From Ktedonobacteraceae bacterium (lineage in GTDB: Bacteria; Chloroflexota; Ktedonobacteria; Ktedonobacterales; Ktedonobacteraceae), in assembly GCA_014896635.1 (NCBI GenBank), contig JADBKA010000239.1, forward strand, positions 1 through 7,304: DNA of 7,304 nucleotides, in the 5' to 3' direction. Positions 1 to 4,551 of this stretch are shown here, in pieces. Below the pieces are notes generated by a model. It ran no database searches and was not told the origin of the DNA. It was given only the letters and a program-made list of their open reading frames with translations. Position numbers and translations under genes: made by a program. Numbering within the stretch: position 1 is the stretch's first letter; every line of letters starts with the position of its first letter.

Positions 1-459
1 CAGGACTGCCACACACCCGAATCTGTCGAGTTCGCGGATTTTCCCCCACACTGCCAGCGCGGCACAGGCGAGGCCAGCACCATTCCCGAACTGGCAAGCC
101 TGCCGTTCTCCAATCTCTTTACGGTCGTCGCCAAAAACTCGCTCAGCGCCTTTCACGGCACCGATCTGGGAACATGGCTAGAGCGGCACCGCGATCTGCA
201 AGCTGCCGTCGTGGTGGGCAACTGTACTGACCTCTGCGTCCACCAGATGGCAATGCATCTAAAACTCTACGCCAACGCCTACAATCTCAAGATGCGCGTC
301 ATCGTACCGGAAAACGCCGTCCAGACCTATGACATGCCCGTAGAAGCGGCACAGCAGGCGGGCGCTCTGCCGCATAACGGCGATGTCCTGCACCTGCTCT
401 TCCTCTACCATATGCGCCTGAACGGCGTTGAAGTCGTGCGCGAGATCACCGCCGGCTGA
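1..459 (+). CDS. Nicotinamidase-like cysteine hydrolase (isochorismatase family), 3' part
   Basis: The frame is open from base 1 and ends at TGA 457-459, giving 152 residues; the N-terminus lies outside the window. Counting from the first visible residue, QDCH (2-5) and PPHC (15-18) supply D2, H4 and H17, which match the metal-binding Asp/His/His of nicotinamidases. K45 in AKNSLSAF and C79 in GNCTDLCV match the catalytic Lys and nucleophilic Cys. The missing N-terminal part should hold the third member of the triad, an Asp. Nicotinamidases hydrolyse nicotinamide to nicotinate and ammonia in NAD salvage and act in the cytosol. The RGTGEA stretch after PPHC also fits nicotinamidase. A related amidase of the same fold cannot be excluded. 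The gene ends just before a strong terminator, so it is the last gene of its transcript. Confidence 0.85.
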   Translation, partial: QDCHTPESVEFADFPPHCQRGTGEASTIPELASLPFSNLFTVVAKNSLSAFHGTDLGTWLERHRDLQAAVVVGNCTDLCVHQMAMHLKLYANAYNLKMRVIVPENAVQTYDMPVEAAQQAGALPHNGDVLHLLFLYHMRLNGVEVVREITAG

Positions 460-462
460 AGC

Positions 463-508
463 AAAAATGAGGCTGCTCTCGCTTTTGAGTTCAAGCAGCC
501 TCATTTTT
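463..508. terminator. Bidirectional intrinsic terminator shared by convergent genes
   Basis: The arms AAAAATGAGGCTGCT (463-477) and AGCAGCCTCATTTTT (494-508) are perfect 15-bp reverse complements around a 16-nt loop; CTC/GAG in the loop can pair further. Each strand ends in five T residues. The hairpin begins 3 nt after the cysteine hydrolase stop and contains the TGA stop (501-503) of the opposing HAD gene, so it can serve both transcripts. Confidence 0.9.
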
Positions 509-1241
509 CCAATTCCAGTAAGTCGAGCAGTTCATCCAGCGAATGGACGAGCAAGCAGTCAACGCTGGCCGGAGTCAGCTTGCGCGCTCTATCCAGCAAA
601 ATGGGAGTAATATCGACGGAACGCGCTCCCAGCACATCGTGGATATACGAATCTCCGATATGAAGAGTGTAGTCGGCAACGGCGTTGACCCGTTGCAGAG
701 CCATCTCGTACAGCGTGGGAGACGGCTTGGCATGGCGGGTCGCTGCTGAGATAATCGCACAATCAAAGTAGCGGGTAAGCTTCAATCTGCGCAGGATCTG
801 GCTGAGCGCAATCCCCCAGTCAGAGATCACACCCAGTGTGTACCCATGTGCGCGTAGCACTTCCAGCGTTGGCAATACGTCGGGATAGCATTGCCAGCTT
901 GTATATTCATCAAATTCATGAGCAACGGCCTTTGCCAGTTCAAAGAGGCGCCGCTCATCGTGCTCCTCTACGAACGGCCTGAGCAGATTCATATAATAGC
1001 CGATCCATAGTTCTTCGATAGCCTGATCGCTGGCCCAGGTCTGCCGGTTGCGGCGTACCTGGCGCAGAAAGTAATCTTCTGCATCCGCCAGCGCCTGCTG
1101 CAATTCGTCCAGGTGAATATGCAGGTCGAGCTGGCGACAGACCTGCTGGCAGACCTCTGCCGTAGAAGGATAAGGACGAAGCAGGGTGAATCCGGCATCA
1201 AAGAAGATGGTGCGGATCGACTGCGGCTGTGCAAGTGGCAT
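501..1241 (-). CDS. HAD-superfamily hydrolase (HAD-IA / REG-2-like)
   Basis: This is a 246-residue cytosolic HAD-fold enzyme. Motif I is FFDAGFTLL with nucleophile D15. Motif II is the serine of VISDWG (S140). Motif III is K172 in AKPSPTLYEMAL. Motif IV is HIGDSYIHD with D197 and D202. The helical cap occupies roughly residues 25-115. The residue two after the nucleophile is Gly (G17), where most phosphatases of the superfamily have a second Asp, so the reaction could be unusual; substrate unknown. The ATG at 1239-1241 lies 3 nt after the prfA stop. Its ribosome site AGGAAG (1250-1255, 8-nt spacing) lies inside the last prfA codons, which points to translational coupling and one mRNA. The TGA stop lies inside the terminator stem. 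Some relatives are annotated as phosphoglycolate or nucleotide phosphatases, but nothing here decides that. Confidence 0.87.
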   Translation of the reverse strand: MPLAQPQSIRTIFFDAGFTLLRPYPSTAEVCQQVCRQLDLHIHLDELQQALADAEDYFLRQVRRNRQTWASDQAIEELWIGYYMNLLRPFVEEHDERRLFELAKAVAHEFDEYTSWQCYPDVLPTLEVLRAHGYTLGVISDWGIALSQILRRLKLTRYFDCAIISAATRHAKPSPTLYEMALQRVNAVADYTLHIGDSYIHDVLGARSVDITPILLDRARKLTPASVDCLLVHSLDELLDLLELEK

Positions 1242-1244
1242 GGT

Positions 1245-2327
1245 TTATACTTCCTGGAAGGTGCTTTGCAGTTTATTGGCCTGATCAACGGCGATCAGAT
1301 TGTCAATAAACTCATCAATTTCTCCGTTCATAACTGCGGGCAGATTATGGCGGCTATAGCTGATGCGGTGGTCGGTGACGCGATCCTGCGGGAAGTTGTA
1401 GGTACGAATTTTCTCGCTGCGGTCACCCGTCTGAACCTGCGAGCGGCGAGATTTGCTCAGCTCTTCCTGCCGGCGGGCCTGTTCTATGTCCCAGAGGCGC
1501 GATTTCAGTACCGTCAGAGCTTTCTGCTTGTTTTTGAGCTGCGACTTCTCGTCCTGGCAGGTAACGACGAGGCCGCTGGGCAGATGCGTGATGCGTACCG
1601 CCGAGTCAGTCGTGTTGACGCTCTGGCCGCCGTGTCCGGTGGAGCGGTAGACATCGACGCGGATATCGGTCTCCTTGATCTCGATATTGATGTCATCGTC
1701 GGCTTCCGGCAGCACAATAACTTTCGCGGTCGAGGTGTGAATGCGCCCGTTAGCCTCCGTTACCGGGACGCGCTGGACACGATGCGTTCCGCCTTCGTAT
1801 TTCAGGCGGCTATACGCTCCTTTGCCCTTCACGACAAATGTGATGTCTTTGATACCACCCTGTTCCGTCTCGTTGATATCCATTACCTCAATCTTCCAGC
1901 GGCGCATATCCGCATAGCGGCTGTACATGCGGAAGAGTTCGCCCGCGAAGAGGGCAGCTTCGTCGCCGCCAGCCCCACCCTGGATAGTGACGATGGCATT
2001 CTTCTCATCCATGATATCTTTCGGCAGCAGGGCAAGCCTGACATTTTCGAGCAGGCGCTCTTTTGTGCGCCTGAGCTGTTCGAGTTCTTCAAAAGCAAGA
2101 TCGCGCATCTCTCCCTCCTCATTATCGTACAGTTCCTGTGTTTCAGCGATCTGCCTGTCGGTTTCGATCAGCTCGTTATACTTCTGTACAACTTCTTGCA
2201 ATTCGGCATGCTCGCGGCCATAACGTTGCAGCAGCGCCGCGTCTTCAACCACTTCTGGCTGCGCCATCAGGCTATTCAATTCGTCATAGCGCGCGGCCAG
2301 GCTGGCAAGTTTATCCATCAGACTCAT
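1245..2327 (-). CDS. prfA: Peptide chain release factor 1 (RF1)
   Basis: This is a 360-residue class I release factor that reads UAA and UAG in the ribosomal A site and triggers peptide release. The tripeptide anticodon PVT (188-190, in RVPVTEANGRIHTS) marks RF1; RF2 has SPF. The catalytic GGQ is at 233-235 in GHGGQSVNTTDSA; its Gln is normally methylated by PrmC. The N-terminal helical domain covers about 1-100. GGDEAALFAGELFRMYSRYA (120-139) and NFPQDRVTDHRI (311-322) are further conserved blocks. I chose the ATG at 2325-2327 because it gives MSLMDKL, the usual family start and length, and has GAGAGG 7 nt upstream. The reading frame is open much further upstream, with an in-frame ATG at 2388-2390, but that extension does not look like RF1. 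The next gene is a HAD hydrolase 3 nt downstream, not prmC. Confidence 0.97.
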   Translation of the reverse strand: MSLMDKLASLAARYDELNSLMAQPEVVEDAALLQRYGREHAELQEVVQKYNELIETDRQIAETQELYDNEEGEMRDLAFEELEQLRRTKERLLENVRLALLPKDIMDEKNAIVTIQGGAGGDEAALFAGELFRMYSRYADMRRWKIEVMDINETEQGGIKDITFVVKGKGAYSRLKYEGGTHRVQRVPVTEANGRIHTSTAKVIVLPEADDDINIEIKETDIRVDVYRSTGHGGQSVNTTDSAVRITHLPSGLVVTCQDEKSQLKNKQKALTVLKSRLWDIEQARRQEELSKSRRSQVQTGDRSEKIRTYNFPQDRVTDHRISYSRHNLPAVMNGEIDEFIDNLIAVDQANKLQSTFQEV

Positions 2328-2334
2328 ATATAAA

Positions 2335-2340
2335 CCTCTC
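2335..2340 (-). promoter_or_regulatory. Ribosome binding site of prfA
   Basis: GAGAGG on the minus strand stands 7 nt before the ATG at 2325-2327. It supports this start over the in-frame ATGs at 2316-2318 and 2388-2390. Confidence 0.7.
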
Positions 2341-2391
2341 GTTATCTCAACTGATATAAAAAAACAAATAGGGGGACGGCTTCCGGGCATA

Positions 2392-2408
2392 GCTCTCCTC
2401 TTATTAAC
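2392..2408 (+). repeat. 17-bp direct repeat, copy 1 (prfA leader)
   Basis: GCTCTCCTCTTATTAAC differs at one base from the sequence at 2620-2636. This copy overlaps the hairpin that contains the buried Shine-Dalgarno sequence. Confidence 0.6.
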
Positions 2409-2423
2409 CTGAGAGAGGAGAGC
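2392..2423 (-). promoter_or_regulatory. Hairpin in prfA leader hiding a Shine-Dalgarno sequence
   Basis: In the minus-strand RNA, GCUCUCCUC (2423-2415) pairs perfectly over 9 bp with GAGGAGAGC (2400-2392) around a 14-nt loop. The 3' arm is a strong Shine-Dalgarno sequence just before an ATG at 2388-2390 that is in frame with prfA, 21 codons upstream of the chosen start. Folding would block ribosome access there. The pairing is seen directly; any regulatory use is inference. Confidence 0.5.
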
Positions 2424-2429
2424 AAGGTG

Positions 2430-2453
2430 AAAAAAGCGGCAAGCAGCGCCACT
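2430..2453 (-). terminator. Terminator-like hairpin (possible attenuator) in prfA leader
   Basis: In the minus-strand RNA, AGUGGC (2453-2448) pairs with GCCGCU (2440-2435) through a 7-nt loop, with one G-U pair, and a run of U (2435-2430) follows. The stem is short for a terminator. A second copy of GCCGC just upstream (2463-2459) can pair with the same GUGGC (2452-2448), giving a mutually exclusive alternative fold, the usual design of an attenuator. The UAG of the upstream leader frame overlaps the 5' arm. Confidence 0.4.
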
Positions 2454-2556
2454 ACCCGGCGGCAAGCAAGTAGCGTTCGACGCGCGCCCGGTATGCGTGA
2501 AGTGGAAAGCGTGCGCTATATCTGAGATGCGTGTATTGAAGCAAGATATCAGACAT
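2452..2556 (-). CDS. Candidate 34-codon leader peptide upstream of prfA
   Basis: A short frame opens at ATG 2556-2554 and closes at TAG 2454-2452. The peptide begins MSDILLQYTH and ends VERYLLAAG, and is rich in Leu, Arg and Tyr. Three points favour it. It begins about 12 nt after the start point predicted for the extended -10 promoter at 2575-2583. It ends exactly at the foot of the terminator-like hairpin. Its stop is UAG, which RF1, the product of the downstream gene, decodes and RF2 does not. Against it, I see no Shine-Dalgarno sequence (only an A-rich run before the ATG), and a 34-codon frame can occur by chance. It resembles no protein family I know. If translated, the peptide probably matters only as a sensor of translation. 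Confidence 0.3.
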   Translation of the reverse strand: MSDILLQYTHLRYSARFPLHAYRARVERYLLAAG

Positions 2557-2574
2557 GTTTTTTTGCACGGGGAT

Positions 2575-2583
2575 AGTATATCA
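2575..2583 (-). promoter_or_regulatory. Extended -10 promoter for prfA-HAD transcript
   Basis: On the minus strand TGATATACT gives the TGn extension followed by TATACT (2580-2575), a 5/6 match to TATAAT. No -35 box is visible at the usual distance, which extended -10 promoters can tolerate. Transcription would begin near 2568, leaving a leader of about 240 nt before prfA. Confidence 0.5.
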
Positions 2584-2619
2584 CATCTCTGAGCCGGAGG
2601 GAGCACGCATAATTTCGCT

Positions 2620-2636
2620 GCTCTCCTGTTATTAAC
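2620..2636 (+). repeat. 17-bp direct repeat, copy 2 (upstream of prfA promoter)
   Basis: GCTCTCCTGTTATTAAC matches 2392-2408 at 16 of 17 positions, 228 bp away in the same orientation. It would lie about 50-70 bp upstream of the predicted prfA start point. Confidence 0.6.
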
Positions 2637-2706
2637 AACAATGGAGCTATTCCATTTATTCTTCCAGCAGAGAAGCTACCTCATCCAACCACCAGCCTGA
2701 TCCGTA

Positions 2707-2735
2707 TGATAATTATACGCGGTGAGTAATTATCA
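2707..2735. promoter_or_regulatory. Operator-like inverted repeat
   Basis: TGATAATTA (2707-2715) and TAATTATCA (2727-2735) are perfect 9-bp reverse complements with an 11-bp spacer. The half-site centres are 20 bp apart, about two helical turns, which fits a dimeric regulator bound on one DNA face. The regulator is unknown; none is encoded in the window. Confidence 0.45.
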
Positions 2736-2750
2736 GCAGAAAGTGTAGTA

Positions 2751-2786
2751 GAGAAAAGCGGCGCTGATTGACGGTTTGCTTTTCTC
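2751..2786. repeat. 9-bp inverted repeat / hairpin
   Basis: GAGAAAAGC (2751-2759) and GCTTTTCTC (2778-2786) are perfect reverse complements around 18 nt. No T tract follows on either strand, so it is not a terminator. Role unknown. Confidence 0.4.
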
Positions 2787-2911
2787 GAAAAGGGAAGACA
2801 ATGGCATATGGCCTTTTTCCCTGTCCTGTTTGCCGTGTTATAGCAGTCTACAATAGTAGAACCGGGCGAAGACGAAAGGGGGAACGTAGCCGGTTTTCTT
2901 CGACCTGCGGT

Positions 2912-2932
2912 TTTAGAGTGTATCACTCTAAA
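2912..2932. promoter_or_regulatory. Operator-like palindrome before the binding-protein gene
   Basis: TTTAGAGTG (2912-2920) and CACTCTAAA (2924-2932) are perfect 9-bp arms around TAT. A possible -10 box, AATAAT (2931-2936, 5/6 to TATAAT), overlaps its right end, so a protein bound here would cover the promoter core, as a repressor does. No good -35 is visible. Sugar-importer operons are often controlled by LacI- or GntR-type repressors. Which one acts here, if any, is inference. Confidence 0.45.
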
Positions 2933-2948
2933 TAATTACTCACAGTCC

Positions 2949-2956
2949 AAAGGAGG
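2949..2956 (+). promoter_or_regulatory. Ribosome binding site of the binding-protein gene, with overlapping mini-frame
   Basis: AAAGGAGG ends at 2956, an almost full match to the anti-Shine-Dalgarno sequence. The gene's ATG at 2968 is 11 nt away, somewhat long. A nearer ATG at 2960-2962 opens a three-codon frame (Met-Leu-Leu) whose TGA overlaps the real start as ATGA. Confidence 0.75.
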
Positions 2957-2967
2957 ACCATGCTTCT

Positions 2968-4323
2968 ATGATACCTGAACAGAGTGAAGCCCTGAACGAA
3001 ATCATTACCAAAATCCGTTCTGGACGCCTGACACGTCGCAGTTTCCTGGAACGTGCCGTTGCTATCGGCCTGACGAGCAGCGCCGCTGTCTCGTTGCTCG
3101 AAGCCTGCGGCGGGACGACCAATAGCACCGGCGGCAACGGTGCAGCGACGAATGTGGTCTGGCAGAGTGAGAACGAGACGACCAATACCTATAAAGACAT
3201 CGCGGATGCGTTCAACAATGGTATTGGGAAGCAGAAGGGCATCCATGTCACCTGGCTGCAAGGGCCGACCAGCACCAATGACATGCTGACCAAGTATAAC
3301 AACCAGTTCCGCGCGCGTGCCAAGACACCCGATATTGTTTCCATCGACATCGTGTACCAGGCCCAGTTCGCTGCCAATCAATGGACGAAGCCGATTACTG
3401 ATAGTCAGTGGCCAGCCAGCGAGCGCGAGAAGTATTTACAGGGACCGATCAAAGGCTGCACTTACCAGGGCAAGCTCTGGGCGGCCCCTCTGCGTACTGA
3501 TCTGGGCCTGCTCTACTATCGGAAAGACCTGGTACAGACGCCGCCCGCCACGTATGATAACCTGGTCAGTACCTCAAAGAGCGTCGCGCCGTCCAAGACC
3601 AAGTACGGCTACGTCTGGCAGGGGGCGCAGTATGAGGGTCTGGTCTGCAACTTCTGCGAAGTGCTCTATGGCTATGGCGGCTTTATCCTCGACCTCAACG
3701 ATCCGACGAAGATCCTGGTCAACAGCCCCGAAGGCGTACAGGCGCTGACCATGATGGTGAGTTGGATTGGCACCATCTCGCCCGATGCGGTGACAACCTA
3801 CCAGGAAGAGCAGGCGCGCACAACCTGGCAGAACGGCGACTCGGCCTTCATGCGCAACTGGCCGTATGCCTATGCCAAAGGTCAGGCAGCCTCAGAATCG
3901 AAGATCGTTGACAAGTTTGATATTGCCGCGCTGCCCCATGGTGGCAAGGAGACCGTCGGCCATTCCAACATTGGTGGCTGGAACCTGGCGATCAACGCCT
4001 ATTCGCAGTATCCCGACCAGGCCTGGGAGTTTATCAAATATACGCTGTCGCCGGAGGCGCAGAAGAAATTGGCAACTCAGGCCACTTTTACGGTGACATT
4101 GCAAAGTGCCTATGACGATCCCGATGTGCTGGCGAAAGCTCCGCTTTTCGCTAAACTCAAGCCTATCCTGCAAAATGCGCTGCCACGTCCAGTTTCTCCC
4201 AAGTACATCGATGTCTCGGATGCCGTGCAGAGGAATGTGTTCAAGGCGCTGAAGAAACAGACTTCGCCTGCTGATGCGCTCAAGCAACTTGAGTCCGACC
4301 TCAAGCCTCTGGTTACATCCTAG
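2968..4323 (+). CDS. Extracellular sugar-binding lipoprotein of an ABC importer (Tat-exported, SBP family 1)
   Basis: The 451-residue product should capture a sugar or oligosaccharide outside the membrane and pass it to the two permeases downstream. The N-terminus has a twin-arginine signal, LTRRSFLERA (R23, R24), a short hydrophobic stretch (about 31-45) and the lipobox LEAC with C47 as the likely lipidated residue. A Ser/Thr/Gly/Asn linker follows. Export would therefore use the Tat route in folded form. The mature part has the usual bilobal binding-protein pattern, with FMRNWPYAY (294-302) and GGWNLAINAYS (336-346), both seen in maltose/trehalose-type binding proteins. CNFC (227-230) could form a disulfide. 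The ATG at 2968 is chosen because it leaves the Tat motif at a normal distance and follows a strong ribosome site. The ligand cannot be read from sequence; maltose, trehalose or another glycoside are plausible. Confidence 0.93.
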   Translation: MIPEQSEALNEIITKIRSGRLTRRSFLERAVAIGLTSSAAVSLLEACGGTTNSTGGNGAATNVVWQSENETTNTYKDIADAFNNGIGKQKGIHVTWLQGPTSTNDMLTKYNNQFRARAKTPDIVSIDIVYQAQFAANQWTKPITDSQWPASEREKYLQGPIKGCTYQGKLWAAPLRTDLGLLYYRKDLVQTPPATYDNLVSTSKSVAPSKTKYGYVWQGAQYEGLVCNFCEVLYGYGGFILDLNDPTKILVNSPEGVQALTMMVSWIGTISPDAVTTYQEEQARTTWQNGDSAFMRNWPYAYAKGQAASESKIVDKFDIAALPHGGKETVGHSNIGGWNLAINAYSQYPDQAWEFIKYTLSPEAQKKLATQATFTVTLQSAYDDPDVLAKAPLFAKLKPILQNALPRPVSPKYIDVSDAVQRNVFKALKKQTSPADALKQLESDLKPLVTS

Positions 4324-4551
4324 CGCCGGTTTGGGAAGAATTCCGCTCTTTGGCGTCAACTTAACGAAAAAAGGGGGGTCCAGGGGGGCTTTGCCCCCCT
4401 GGCGGGGATGGGGGTACCCCCCGAACAACCTCTTTTCCCTTTTTGGAGAGGAGGGAGATCCCCGAAAGTTGATGCCAAAGGGGGTACCCCTCCCCCGACC
4501 CTTTTCTCCTGAAAGGGAGAGTGAGAAAGCAATAGAAAGGGATAGAAGAGA
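4324..4551. other. 228-nt intergenic spacer filled with palindromic repeats
   Basis: No plausible gene lies here. The stretch is almost entirely repeat: the 4348-4480 element plus an overlapping set of inverted repeats. The arm around 4436-4451 pairs at about 12 of 16 positions with 4503-4518. The G/C block 4403-4424 mirrors 4479-4502, both containing GGGGTACCCC. Only the last 30 nt or so resemble an ordinary leader for the next gene. Confidence 0.8.
4348..4480 (+). repeat. Palindromic G/C-tract repeat element, copy 1, with terminal inverted repeats
   Basis: The ends TTTGGCGTCAACTT (4349-4362) and AAGTTGATGCCAAA (4466-4479) are reverse complements at 13 of 14 positions, extended by a C-G pair (4348/4480). 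Inside is a hairpin with perfect 10-bp arms CCAGGGGGGC (4380-4389) and GCCCCCCTGG (4393-4402) and a TTT loop, then the palindrome GGGGGTACCCCC (4410-4421). The 39 nt at 4369-4407 recur exactly, inverted, at 7219-7257. Size (about 133 bp), terminal repeats and lack of coding capacity resemble a MITE or REP-like element. Confidence 0.8.

Larger units (their letters stand above)
2722..2943. repeat. Pair of 12-bp inverted repeats bracketing the transporter upstream region
   Basis: GTGAGTAATTAT (2722-2733) recurs as its exact reverse complement ATAATTACTCAC (2932-2943). The first copy overlaps the 2707-2735 dyad, and the second overlaps the end of the 2912-2932 palindrome and lies just before the ribosome site. 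I see no target duplication outside the pair, so two sites for one regulator seem likelier than ends of a small mobile element. Confidence 0.5.
2328..2967. other. 640-nt divergent intergenic region between prfA and the sugar-transport operon
   Basis: I see no conserved protein gene here, only the candidate leader frame (2452-2556). The left half (to about 2640) holds the prfA leader and promoter. The right half is AT-richer and holds several dyads (2707-2735, 2751-2786, 2912-2932) upstream of the transporter. The two genes are divergent, so this stretch must contain promoters for both. Confidence 0.75.

Noticed and set aside
1113..2333. Long plus-strand frame (406 codons) opposite prfA
   Set aside because: It is an antisense shadow of prfA, whose conserved motifs fix the coding strand.
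2351..2390. T run in the prfA leader (minus strand, 2357-2363) as a terminator
   Set aside because: Only 3-bp stems can be drawn before it.
2425..2470. T-box riboswitch in the prfA leader (GGGTAGTGGCGCTGC)
   Set aside because: It does not match the conserved T-box core and prfA is not an aminoacylation gene; only a simple attenuator-like fold remains.
2328..2606. N-terminal extension of RF1 to 453 residues
   Set aside because: The extra residues do not resemble RF1 and cross the predicted promoter and hairpins. The 360-residue form matches the family length and has its own ribosome site. Only the ATG at 2388-2390 is kept as a possible alternative.
2830..2854. TTGCCG / TACAAT as a promoter for the importer
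   Set aside because: The 13-bp spacing is too short and no better -35 lies at 16-18 bp from TACAAT.
2722..2943. Small mobile element bounded by the 12-bp inverted repeats
   Set aside because: There is no target-site duplication outside the repeats, and a strong gene start signal follows directly. Regulator sites explain it better, though the idea is not excluded.
4367..4402. G/C hairpin as an intrinsic terminator
   Set aside because: On the + strand G-rich sequence, not T, follows the stem. On the minus strand the T run is separated by 7 nt of ACCCCCC and no gene ends there.
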